Positions 33,120 to 45,031 of a DNA stretch of 64,000 bases are shown one piece after another. A program made the translations under genes and the position numbers. The stretch covers positions 558,001-622,000 of the forward strand of contig JAVJAP010000214.1 in assembly GCA_034770075.1 (NCBI GenBank). Reading direction: 5' to 3'. How positions within the stretch are numbered: the stretch's first letter is position 1; each line of letters opens with the position of its first letter. The notes beneath the pieces are model-generated. The model did not search any database. It saw only the letters and a list, made by a program, of their open reading frames with translations, and was not told the origin of the DNA. This DNA is from Aralia elata (taxonomy: Eukaryota; Streptophyta; Magnoliopsida; Apiales; Araliaceae).

Positions 33120-35335
33120 GAACCATTAATAACATGAAGGTGGAACAAGAATGAATGAAATCCGAACCCAAGTATAAGGAGGAGGAAAACGAACGAAAAT
33201 GGACTACTATGGATAATGGACTAATTTAGAGGACTTTTGTAGCTACCTTTCATGTTTTGTATTGTTTTTTTTGTTATGATGTTATACTTGCATGGGTTAT
33301 GAGAATATCCCAGTTGAAATGGAGTAAAAAGGTGTTAAAATGAATTCATAGCAAGAGTTTCGCTAAAACATGTTAGAAAACGTAGAACAGATGTTTAGTG
33401 TCCATTGAATCCATTTCTGGTATTTAAGGTGTTTGCATAAGATACTAAGCTTCTGGGTAGTTGAAGTATATTGAGTTATGAAGCCATAGGCTTTGGAATC
33501 ACCTCATTCCGACCCCGGATGAGTGAGTTATGGTAATTTGAAGCAAATCATATGAATGATAGTGGAAAAAGAGCATGAGTTGATATTTTGGCCAAAGATT
33601 TTGCTATGTTAATGTTAATGGGTGTCTGTAATTTTTTGACATGTTGTAGCTCTATGTCTTAGGAGTCCATAGAGTCCAAAACGGACTGATTTGGATGTCT
33701 AAAGAAGAAGTTATGAGGATTGGAGTGAAGGAGGGTCAAAATCGTGAAGTCTAGCAAGGGCATGCCGACCGCTCGTGCGCCCGCACCAATTCCCGCGCCC
33801 TCGCATTCGCCAGCTGCCGCACGCCGCGCACGCCGCCAGCCCACATGTGCGCTGCCCGACTCAGCTTCGACGTCCGGTGGGAAAATGGTCATAACTTTCT
33901 CATACGGACTCGGATTAGGGCGATTCAAGATGATCCGGAAAGCTTAGAGATAGACCTACAACTTCCATTAATTAGAATTAAAAATTTCTACTTGGAAAAA
34001 TTCCTAAATTGGCCATCTTTAGGGCTATTGTGCGGTTGGAGGCAATTGAAGGGTGTCAGCCATGCATATAAGCACATGTAATGTTCCCGACAGTTTAAAA
34101 TGATGTTCTAAGTTTTAAAACATAAATGTTATGAATTATAATGATACTTAGCATTAACCAATACGTTTTAGATAAATCAAATAGGCGTGCTAGTTGTACG
34201 AAATTACTTGTCACTTGGGCTTTTGAGTGGGCAAGTTTGGCGTACAGACGTGCAAGCGTCGTAACGCCGTAACTAGTGTGTATAACCTTGTTTAATATTT
34301 TGTTTCTAATAAGTGTGAAACATTATAGAGTAGTATAAATCAATATTTGGGTATCCATTATGTCACTAATTGTCATGTGAATATGTAATAAATGTGTAGG
34401 GTATTTGAAGAGCGTATTTTATAATTCTGTAGCAGACGCTCGAGGCAAGTTTCCTATCCTAACTCAATTTTCTTTTTGAGCAAGTTCTCTATCTCACTTA
34501 ATTTATTAGTGGTTTAATTATTGTAAATTACTCCACGTCAAAGGTAATTATTGATATTCGCACCATGTGCATTTAAATTCACGATCTATTGTTAGACTGT
34601 GAAATATTTAAGTTCTTCATTCATGAACTATTTAAGAAATAGTCTATGCCATTTGTTCCGGCTAGATATATGCAGGTTAATATTTTATTTAAAGTTATCC
34701 AACCCAGTAGTTGGTACGAATTCTTGGACTGAGAGAGCAACCCTTATTAGGGGACTATAAGTATCGGTTATTCGATGCAGTCAGGACTTAATGTTATGCA
34801 TATATATGGGGTACGAGAGGCTGATCCCCTCAAGTACTACTAACGGGGCCAGGTTTTAAAAGGGTCAGTTGAATGATCGAATCTTTGGCCAAAAAGTTCA
34901 TAGTCTATTGGACTACTCAGCTATAAATAATCAATATTCATTTCTTTATTTGAACTTTGGTTATATTATTCAGTTATTTCATCACTGTTCTTAAATTATT
35001 GAACTATGCAATTATTATTCTTATTCATTCATGATATATCTTCACTATTCATTTTAAACTTGCTGAGCAAATTAGTTGCTCAACCTTGTTATATCATGAA
35101 CAAATTACAGTTAAGCCGGAGAGTTCCAAAGCGGACAAAGGCAAAGGAAAGCTTAAAGAGTAGTCGTGTGAATAACATTTATGTGTTACTATCCTGTTAT
35201 GTAATCATGGAACCTATTTGTATTATTTGAATATTTCATGATGTATTTTGATTAAGGTTATAGACCTTGGGACTGTAGTAAACCTTTTGTAATAAACAAT
35301 CTATGTTTATTTATTTTCGTATCAGTTGCCATATG
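33120..35335 (+). repeat. 5' LTR fragment of the chromovirus
   Basis: From 33120 to about 34605 it matches 37784-39325 closely. The remainder, to about 35335, is the LTR end not kept in the 3' copy, finishing with TTTTGTAATAAAC-type sequence. A GC-rich stretch lies at 33760-33850. The open frames here are short and unsupported. Confidence 0.75.
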
Positions 35336-36490
35336 TTGTTTAGAGGTGTATGGATGTACTTTATCGTGAGCACCAAACTCGAGGTAATGGTACCCGAATT
35401 TGGGGGCTGCTACAATTGCTAGAGATACCGGAGTGGAAGTGGGAGCATATCACGATGGATTTTGTGACAGGACTTCCACTAACTCAGAAGGGTTACGACG
35501 TGATTTGGGTGATCGTGGATCATTTAACTAAATCTACACATTTCTACCGATCAAGATAAGGTACAATCTGGAGCAGCTAGCAAAGTTATATGTGAAAGAG
35601 ATTGTGTCACGACATAGAGTGCCAGTATCTATTGTATCCGACAAAGATCTGCGCTTCACGTCGAATTTCTGGAAGAGCTTGCAAGAAAGGTTGGGAACCC
35701 AGTTAAGGTTGAGCACGGCGTATCATCCTCAAACGGATGGGCAAAGCGAACGAATAATTCAGACGCTTGAAGATATGCTTAGGGCGTGTGTGATGGATTT
35801 GAAGGGCAGCTGGGATGATCACCTACCATTGGTGGAGTTTTCCTATAATAACAGTTATCATGCGAGTATTGGCATGCCACCATATGAAGCATTATACGGG
35901 AGGAAGTGTCGAACACCTTTGTGTTGGGATGAAGTTGGTGAACGGAGACTGTTGGGACCTGAATTGGTACAGCAAATCGTGGATATCATTAAAGTGATAA
36001 GAGCTTGATTGTAGCGGCTTAGGATCGACAGAAGAAGTATTCCGATTTGCATCGTCAGAAGCGAGACTTTGAAGTTGGCAGTTTTGTATTTTTAAAGGTA
36101 TCTCCCTAGAAAGGAAAGATCAGATTTGGAAAGAAGGGGAAATTGAGTCCCAGGTTTGTAGGACCTTTTGAAGTTTTAAAGAGGGTAGGTGAAGTGGCGT
36201 ACGAGGTAACTCTACCTCCTGAACTTGAGCATATTCACAATGTGTTTCACGTTTCTGTGTTACGACCATATAAACCTGACTATAAGCATGTGATATCTTA
36301 TGAACCAATTCAAGTTGAGAGAGATTTGTCCTATGAAGAGATTCCTATCCAGATATTAGATAGGAAGGAACAGACGTTAAGAAATAAGGTCATCCATTCG
36401 GTCAAAGTGCTTTGGAGGAACCACACGGGCAGAAGAAGCTACGTGGAAATTGGAAGAAAAGATGAGGAAGAATTATCCTCATCTTTTTGA
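35336..36490 (+). pseudogene. Chromovirus integrase and chromodomain-like tail, broken
   Basis: Begins inside integrase with PEWKWEHITMDFVTGLP (first catalytic Asp) and VIVDHLTKS. A one-base loss near 35547 shifts the frame. The second frame carries VSDKDLRFTSNFW, AYHPQTDGQSERIIQ (catalytic Glu) and PYEALYGRKCRTPLCW. A second shift near 36010 leads to SPRFVGPFEVLKRVGEVAYE (GPY/F module) and the C-terminal QILDRKEQTLRNK..VKVLWRNH, the chromodomain-like end of Tekay/Del elements. It also has a TAG near 36108. Everything upstream in pol is absent. Confidence 0.88.
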
Positions 36491-36540
36491 TTAAACCTTT
36501 ATTAGGTCTTAAGTTGAAATTCCAGGGACGGTATTCTTAT

Positions 36541-36553
36541 AAGGAGGGGACGA
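36541..36553 (+). other. Polypurine tract of the chromovirus
   Basis: AAGGAGGGGACGA directly before the LTR start TGTGACGACC. Confidence 0.85.
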
Positions 36554-36754
36554 TGTGACGACCGTGAATTCTGAATATCCTTGTAATTCGAATTTATGTA
36601 TATTAATGAATATTATGAATTTTAGTAACATCATTTTGTGTTACGTGTTTAATGGTTGTGTGACAACCTGAATTATGTGAATGTATAAATTTTACGTGCT
36701 ATAGTTTCGTCGAAGTGAATAAATTGATTTCACGTATTTTGCTAAATCACTATT

Positions 36755-36830
36755 CATTAGTTACTATTCACGAGTCACTATTCACGAGTCACTATTCACG
36801 AGTCACTAGTCACGAGTTACTACTCATGCC
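36755..36830. repeat. 14-bp minisatellite, about 5 copies
   Basis: Unit GAGTCACTATTCAC with variants. Lies about 200 bp into the LTR, in the U3 promoter region. Confidence 0.85.
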
Positions 36831-38611
36831 AGATTATTTTTACGTTTTTTTCGATTTCTGTTAATTTCGCGAAAGTGTGTATGCGAAGAGATAATTTTTC
36901 CAAGTGGTGATTTAATTAGTACCTGAAATGTTTAATATGGGTGTTCCAAATAAATGGACAAACCCCGTATTTATTATTTTTACCTAACCATTTGCATGAC
37001 CCGAGTGGGGATTTAAATTAGAAAGCAAAAATTAGCATTTTGGATTATTATTAGAATAACATATGGGTGATGTGGGGAGAGAGAGAGGAGCCAATTGGGT
37101 ATATGTATTCATGCCAGTATTTATGCAAGTATTTGTGCAGTGTCGGGCAATAAGGGAGACAATATGGGGAACAAGGAGTAAAAATGGGAGGAAAAGGAGG
37201 AAGTGTGTTAGCAATTATTTTGGCTAATTGATTAGGTCTAATAAGCCAACATGTTCACCACCTTTAGTTCTCAATTTCCATAATCTCTCCCATAGCTAAC
37301 TTTAGAAAAGAGAAGAAGATGGTAGGCAGCAAACCCATTTCCTTCTCCCACACTATCCCATCCGATTCATCCTCTCCCCATTCAAGATCAATTTCAGTTC
37401 ATTGCTAGGCAAGAGACGATAGTAAAAAGTTAGGAGCTAAGCAAGAATAGAGGAGAGAGAGAACTTCATCTTCTCCATCTTCATCTTCTTCATTAAACCT
37501 TCACCATTCTAGAGAGAGAAACAAGTGGGTGTGAGCTAAGCTTGGAGAAAGGAGTTCGAGAGAACTCAAGGAGTTTGAGGAAAGGTTTTGGCAAAGCTCT
37601 AGAGCAGTTCTATCATCCAAGAAGTATCTAGAAGAGGTATACAACCTATCCAAATCCATTTATCCTTAGTTTCAAGTTTTCCTTATTTCTTAAGCTTCTA
37701 ACTCGTTGGGTTGAAGTTGTTGTTGTTATGGTTATTTTTGATTGTTCATGAATGATTAATAATGATGCTTAGAAATTTTATAAACCATTAATAACATGAA
37801 GGTGTAACAAGAATGAATGAAATCGGAACCCATGCATAAGGAGGAGGAAAACGAACGAAAATGGACTACTATGGACAATGGACTAATTTAGAGGACTTTT
37901 GTAGCTACCTTTCATGTTTTGTATTGTTTTTTGTTGTTATGATGTTATACTTGCATGGGTTATGAGAATATCCCAGTTGAAATGGAGTAAAAAGGTGTTA
38001 AAATGAATTCGTAGCAAGAGTTTCGCTAAAACATGTTAGAAAACGTAGAACAGATGTTTAGTGTTCATTGAATCCATTTCTGGTATTTAAGGTGTTTGCA
38101 TGAGATTCTAAGCTTCTTGGTAGTTGAAGTATATTGAGTTACAAAGCCATAAGCTTTGGAATCACCTCATTCCGACCTCGGATGAGGGAGTTATGGTAAT
38201 TTGAAGCAAATCATATGAATGATAGTGGAAAAAGAGCATGAGTTGATATTTTGGCCAAATATTTGGTTATGTTAATATTAATGGGTGTCTGTAATTTTTT
38301 GATATGTTGTAGCTCTATGTCTTAGGAGTTCATAGAGTCCGAAACGGACTGATTTGGATATCTAGGGAAGAAGTTATGAGGATTGGAGTGAAGGAGGGTC
38401 AAAATTGCGAAGTCTAGTAAGGGCATGCCGACCGCTCGCGCGCCCACACCAATTCCCGCGCGCCCGCGCGCGCCAGCTGTCGCACGTCGCGCACGCCGCC
38501 CGCCCACATGTGCGCTGCCCGACTTAGCTTCGATGTCCGGTGGGAAAATGCCTATAACTTTCTCATACGGACTCGGATTAGGGCGATTCAAGATGATCCG
38601 GAAAGCTTAGA

Positions 38612-38744
38612 GATAGACCTACAACTTCCATTAATTAGAATTGAAAATTTCTACCTGAAAAATTCCTAAATTGGCCAGATAGATCTACAACTTCCATTAA
38701 TTAGAATTGAAAATTTCTACCTGAAAAAATTCCTAAATTGGCCA
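38612..38744. repeat. 66-bp tandem duplication
   Basis: GATAGACCTACAACTTCC at 38612 recurs as GATAGATCTACAACTTCC 66 bp later, each followed by the same sequence to TTGGCCA. The other LTR has one copy, so this is a private duplication. Confidence 0.9.
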
Positions 38745-39325
38745 TCTTTAGGGCTATTGTGCGGTTGGAGGCAATTGAAGGGTGTCAGCCATGCATATAA
38801 GCACATGTAATGTTCCCGACAGTTTAAAATGATGTTCTAAGTTTTAAAACATGAATGTTATGAATTATCATGATACTTAGCATTAACCAATACGTTTTAG
38901 ATAAATCAAATAGGCGTGCTAGTTATACGAAATTACTTGTCACTTAGGCTTTTGAGTGAGCAAGTTTGGCGTACAGACGTGCAAGCGTCGTAACGCCGTA
39001 ACTAGTGTGTATAAACTTGTTTAATATTTTGTTTCTAATAAGTGTGAAACATTATAGAGTAGTATAAATCAATATTTGGGTATGCATTATGTCACTAATT
39101 GTCATGTGAATATGTAATAAATGTGTAGGGTATTTGAAGAGCGTATTTTATAATTCTGTAGCAGACGCTCGAGGCAAGTTTCCTATCCTAACTCAATTTT
39201 CTTTTTGAGCAAGTTCTCTATCTCACTTAATTAATTAGTGGTTTAATTATTGTAAATTACTCCACGTCAAAGGTAATTATTGATATTCGCACCATGTGCA
39301 TTTAAATTCACGATCTATTGTTAGC

Positions 39326-42300
39326 TCGAAAACCCCTCATCCTTGCAACGAGACCGCAAATCCCTGTCAGCAGTCTAAAGACGGTACCATGGAATTATGG
39401 GGGGGTGTCAGAGGAAGCGGCCAGTTGTGCTTCTGTGACAACAAGGGGGAATCCTTTGTATCTTCCTGGACGAGTCCTTGAGAACAAAACAAAGAAAAAT
39501 GAAGAGATCTCCGAGGAGAAAGCCATAGAATTCTTGAAAAGGATGGATCATCCGGAAGCAAGAGGGATCCAGATATTAAGCGAGGAATCGACCCTGACAT
39601 CAATCATGGACTTGGTGTTATCGTCTAATGATCACTGCAAAACCCTGGCAAAAGTCTTGGAGGAGGCATACGTTCCCAAAGAAATTAGCAAGGAAGGTTT
39701 CGGCCATCTGGTGGACCACCTGTTGGAGAGTGATGTAATATTATTTACAGATGATGATATCCCCAAGGAGGGAAGGGGGCATCGAAAACCGCTACATATT
39801 GCGGTAATCTCCTCAGGTTATATCATGAATGGGGTGCTGATTGATGGGGGATCAGCATTGAATATCTGTCCCCTCAGTACATTGCAGAAGATGGGCATCA
39901 ATCCCAAGCGCCTACGGGCCAGTCATGTAGTGGTGCAAGCCTTCGATGGTTCCCGGAGGGATACAATTGGAGAGATAGAATTGCCGGTGGAAATAGGACC
40001 TTGTACTTTTGATATCTCTTTCTAAGTCCTAGACATTGCAGCCAGTTATAACCTGTTATTGGGGAGGCCGTGGATACACATGGCCGGGGCAGTTCCTTCC
40101 ACGCTACACCAACAAATCAAACTTATCATCGACGAAAATCTGGTGACGATCTCGGCAGAGTGTGATGACCCTTCTCCTTCCAAGAATGGCCTACCAGTGA
40201 TTAATGTGGACGAGTCGGCGGCACCTGCCAGCTTTCAGGCGCTGAAAATTAGCACTCCCCACTACAAATGCCTGGGAGCCCCAGCCGTGAAACCTAAAGT
40301 ATCTCCTGAGCTTACCTTCGTTGCAAAAGAAATGATGAAAATGAAATTCCATCCTGGACAGGGGTTAGGAAAGAGCAGTCAAGGAATCACCGAGCCCATC
40401 CAACTACCACAGCAGATAGGCAAAGCAGGGTTGGGATATCATGAGGGCGTAGCACGGAGACACCGTCAAGGTGCGGCTCCGATTCGACTAGCTGGCAGTC
40501 CGGTGACCAAGGTCAACAATGAACAGGGGACTAGCAAGCCTGTGATTGGGTCAGGGAATGAAGAATTAACCCCCGCAGGTGATGAGTCGACCAAGAGGGA
40601 AAGTTTCCTACAGGAGGTCGCGCGAAAGTTTGAAACCAGGTGCTATATCCCCGGACAATTAACAAGCAATGGAGAGGGGATGGATGCTGTCACGCCACCG
40701 GGAGCCCAACAAGGTGTGCCTGTCATCGATTGGGCAGGGCTAATTATTCCCGAAGAAGGTAGGGAAAGGGACTCAGGCGATGTAGCCGTAGTCATCGGGG
40801 AAGTGTCCGATGTGAAGCCACCTTTTATCCAGCGCATTTCATCTGACCTGACCGTCGACAACTGGACCATGAAACCAGTAATATCCAAACAAGGGTGGTG
40901 GTAGACCCCAGAGGATGGGGGGATGAAGAAGTTTATTTTTTGTTGTTGTTTTATATTTGCATAATTATGTCGTTTCTTCATGTTATCTGAAAATGTGATC
41001 GTTGTGGAAAATAACTTATATATGACAAGTATTTTGTTTCATGTCAGGTGTACCAATTTGAGTAATCCTTGCCTAACAAACGATCTTTCAAATTTGAATG
41101 ATGATTATGATTTTGACATTGAGCTGGATTTTGATTTAATGGGCATTGAGCAAGACGAGACAGATTATGACGACGCACCTGATGAGATCAAAGGATGGGT
41201 CGAGGATAAACCCAAACCCAACTTGGACCAAACCATCACTATAGATATCGGAACCCCTGACAAGCCAAAAGAACTCAAGATAGGGACGGACCTTACCCCC
41301 AGCCAAAAAGCTGAAATGACTGAGTTGCTAAACCAATATGAGGATGTCTTTGCCTGGTCTCATAAGGATATGATCGGATTGTCCACCGACATTGTGGTAC
41401 ACCGATTGCCTATCAAGGAGGGTTTCAGGTCTGTCAAGCAAAAATTAAGAAAGTTGAAACCGGAGTGGAGCTTAAAAGTGAAAGAAGAGATCATCAAGCA
41501 GTTCAGGGCGGGAATCATTATGGTGTCCACTTACCCAGAATGGCTGTCCAATGTAGTCCCAATGGCTAAACCTGGAGGGAAGATGAGGGTATATGTAGAT
41601 TATAGAGATCTAAATAAGGACAGTCTCAAGGATAATTTCCCGGTGCCTTTCATACACATCCTGGTGGATAACACAGCCTAGTACGAAATGTACTCTTTTG
41701 TGGATTGCTTTGCCGGGTATCATCAGATAATGGTGGCGGAAGAAGATCGGGAAAAGACCGCTTTCATCACCCCTTGGGGCACCTTCTGCTATAGACGATT
41801 GGCTTTTGGTCTCACAAACGCGGGGGCTACTTATCAGAGAGCCATGATGGCCCTGTTCCACGACATGATGCATAAGGAGATAGAGGTCTACGTGGATGAC
41901 ATTATCGTGAAGTCAAGGGTAGAATCTGACCATATAACCCATCTTAAAAAGCTATTCGATCGGCTCAGAAAGTATAATTTGAAGCTCAATCCAGCAAAGT
42001 GTGCTTTCGGAGTGCAGTCGGGTAAGCTCTTGGGATTCCTGGTTAGTGACCGAGGCATTGAATTGGATCCAGCAAAGATTAAAGCCATTGTGGATATGCT
42101 GGCACCTCACACAGAGAAGGAGATAAGAGGATTCCTAGGGAGAATAAACTTCATCGGCCGTTTTATACCCCACTTGACGACTACATGCGAACCAATTTTT
42201 AAATTGTTAAGGAAGGGTGCTTCCCAAGAATGGAATGAGCAATGTCAGAAGGCTTTTCAGATCATTAAAAAGCAGCTGACAGAGGCACCTGTGCTGGTAC

Positions 42301-44522
42301 CCCCGAAGGACGGGATCCCTCTGTTTATGTATATATCGGTCAATGCCATCGCGATGGGATGTATGTTGGGACAGAAGAATGAGGCAGGTAAAGAGCAGGT
42401 CATCTATTACCTCAGCAAGAGATTTAGCCAATGTGAACAGAATTACACTCCCATCGAGAAGACCTGTTGTGCTCTGGCCTGGGCTGCAGGGAGATTACAG
42501 CACTACCTCCATGGGCATACTACATACCTGATATCGAGAGTGGATCCCTTGAAATATATCTTTGAGAGACCCATGCTGAACTGTCGACTGTCAAGATAGC
42601 AGTTAATCTTACAACAGTTCGACATGGTATACGTAACTCAGAAAGCCATGAAAGGGCAGGGAATTGCAGATCAGTTGGCGGAAACCCCGTCAGGAGGGAT
42701 GGAGCCGTTAGAAACTCCTCTACCGGGCGAAGATATATTCTGGGTATCACACACGAAATGTGATGACGAGGGGCAGTTCTGGAAGCTGTATTTTGATGGT
42801 GCCATGAATGCTGAGGGGGCAGGAGCCGGAGCGATCCTGGTCTCTATCACCGGAGAGCAATACCCTGTGGCCACTAAATTGCAGTTCAACAATTCAAACA
42901 ATACAGCTGAGTACGAGGGGTGTATATTGGGACTCCATTTTGCCCGCGACATGGGAGTGAAAAGACTAGCAGTATTCGGGGATTCAGAACTGGTAATCAG
43001 ACAGGCGATCGGGGTGTACAACACAAAGGAGCTCCGGCTACTTCCATACCATCGTTGTGTCACCCAGTTGATGCAAGAGTTCGAAGATATCGCTTTCCGA
43101 CATATTCCCCGAGGACGGAATGATGTTGCCGATGCATTGGCAACTCTAGCTTCCTTAATCCACGTAATCAAGAGCAGGGACGTTCCACAAATCGAGATAG
43201 CAGTACAGAATGCCCCGGCATACGAGGAACATGTTGCAGTATTATCAGACGAGGTGGTTATGCCAAGGCAGCCTTGGTATCACTATATAAGGGAATATAT
43301 GAGGGATAGGTCCACTCCCGACCAGGCAAGCTGAACTGAGAGGATGAGAATTCAAAAGATGGCAATGAAATTTTACCTGAGTGGGGATTCACTCTACAAG
43401 AGGGATGCTGGGTTGGGACTGTTACAATGCGTAGATGAGACACAGGCCCAAAGGATTATGAATGAAATACATGGTGGAGTGTGTGGGCCACACATGAGTG
43501 GACCGATGCTGGCCAAGAAGATCTTAAGAACGGGGCATTATTGGTTAACGCTGAAAGCCGACTGCGATGATCATGTCAAACGGTGTTACCAATGCCAGGT
43601 GCACAGTAATGTGATCCATACGCCTCCTAATGAACTGCACTGTATGACTTCCCCGTGGCCATTTTCAATGTGGGGAATGGATGTAATCGGACCAATAGAG
43701 CCCAAAGCAAGCAACGGACACCGATTCATTTTCGTCATGATCGATTACTTCACCAAATGGGTAGAAGCAGCTTCTTTCCCCAAGGTAACTCAGGAGGTTA
43801 TCGTCGGTTTCATCAGGAATAATGTCATTTGTCGATACGGGCAACCTGAGGTTTTGGTCTTCGACAATGCCAAGAATTTGAACAACGCCCTCATGAAGGG
43901 ATTGTGCGACCAGTTTAAGATCAAACACCTCAATTCTATTATTTACCGTCCCAAGATGAATGGGGCAGTAGAGGCTGCAAATAAGAACATCAAGAAGATC
44001 ATGGCAAAAATGTCTGCTAATCATCGGGGATGGCCGGATTTGCTACCCCTCACGCTGCTAGCATACTGAACGTCAACGCGTACTTCTACAGGGGCAACCC
44101 CTTACGCTTTGGTGTATGGAATGGAGGCTGTTCTGCCAATTAAGGTTGAGATGGCGTCCCTCAGAATAGTGATCGATGCTCAGATAAGCGAGGAAGATTG
44201 GATGCAAAGTCGATATGACCAATTGGTCCTAATTGATGAAAGGAGGCTGGCTGCTGTTTGGCACGGTCAGTTATATCAACAAAGGATCTCTCGATCATAC
44301 GACAAAAGGATAAGACCTCGGAAGTTCAAGGAAAATGATTTGGTGCTAAAAAGAGTCATGCCTTATCAAGACGAAGCCAAAGGGAAGTTCGCCCCGAACT
44401 GGGAAGGACCCTTTGTGATTAAGAAAGTGCTATCCGGAGGAGCCCTCATATTGCAAGAAATGGATGGTGAGGTATTTCCACAACCCCTAAATTCCGACTC
44501 GGTGAAGCAGTTCTACGCTTGA
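39326..44522 (+). pseudogene. pol: Tat copy 2 polyprotein: PR, G-patch, (intron), RT, RNase H x2, INT
   Basis: A single frame from the left edge to TGA 44520-44522, interrupted only by an intron and five nonsense codons: TAA 40023, TAG 41679, TAG 42597, TGA 43332 and TGA 44067. No frameshift. Motifs: DGGSALN at about 39843; G-patch-like GQGLGKSSQG at about 40357; YVDD at 41889-41900; second RNase H (FDGA, TAEYEG, FGDSELV) at about 42780-43150; integrase CYQC, WGMDVIGP and NGAVEAANKN at about 43450-44010; WEGPFVI at about 44400. In copy 1 the same sites have sense codons, and the stops of copy 1 are sense codons here, so the two copies decayed independently. Confidence 0.92.
40895..41047 (+). 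other. Intron between protease and RT of Tat copy 2 (153 bp)
   Basis: The segment starts GTGGTGG and ends CATGTCAG after a T-rich stretch. Removing it gives AAGG|GTGTACC, exactly the sequence in copy 1 at this point. Unspliced, translation ends at the TAG at 40902-40904 (SKQGWW-stop). Spliced, PR-G-patch joins RT in frame. Ogre elements are known to have an intron at this place. The 5' splice site is weak. A 4-bp GGTG repeat at both borders means simple deletion in copy 1 is a possible alternative. Confidence 0.78.
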
Positions 44523-45031
44523 ATCATCAGTTCTCCTTTTTCTTTGAGAAACAAACTACGTAGGACCTGATCTCCCAACTTGTGGGGGTACGTAGGCAGC
44601 CATCATGGCGCGGTCTGATCCCTTAAAAATAATCCTTTCCCTAAACAAAACCAATTCCCAACAGCCAGATAAACCTTCCTACACCCTCAAAACCGTCCCG
44701 AAGCCAGCCGCTTAACCAGTTTCATCCCAAATGACATAACCCTGATCCAACCAGGCAGTTATCCCAAAATCTAAGACCCAATCCGATGAAATCGACAGGG
44801 GTACGGTCATATCTGTCAGATCTCCATCAAGACTTGAGAAGAGAGAGAAAGTGAAATGTCAAAATCATGGTCAACTGGATAAAATGAGGATCCAATGAAA
44901 GGCAGCGATACGACAAAAAGGAAAAATGACTAAATTTAAATGCATGTCTGTATATATAAGTCATTTTATTACAAGATTTCTCTTTCGATAACCGATGAAA
45001 CTAACATAGTTTATGCAGGAAATAAAATAAT
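44523..45031 (+). other. Tat copy 2 non-coding stretch after integrase
   Basis: No gene. Repeats the TACGTAGG pair at 44557-44564 and 44589-44596, spaced as in copy 1. The rest is C/A-rich up to the stop of the antisense gene. Confidence 0.7.

Larger units (their letters stand above)
33120..39325 (+). mobile_element. Plus-strand chromovirus (Tekay/Del-like), internally deleted
   Basis: Two copies of a long LTR flank a short coding remnant with integrase and a chromodomain-like tail. The 5' LTR lacks its first 1.2 kb and the 3' LTR lacks its last 0.7 kb. The 5' LTR joins almost directly to integrase, so primer site, gag, PR, RT and RNase H are deleted. The 3' LTR is cut at 39325 by Tat copy 2. 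Confidence 0.8.
36554..39325 (+). repeat. 3' LTR of the chromovirus, truncated
   Basis: Starts TGTGACGACCGTGAATTC and runs at least 2772 bp before it is cut by Tat copy 2. It includes a 14-bp minisatellite near 36755-36830 and a 66-bp tandem duplication at 38612-38744 that the 5' LTR lacks. Purine-rich leader sequence lies at about 37400-37620. No gene. Confidence 0.82.
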
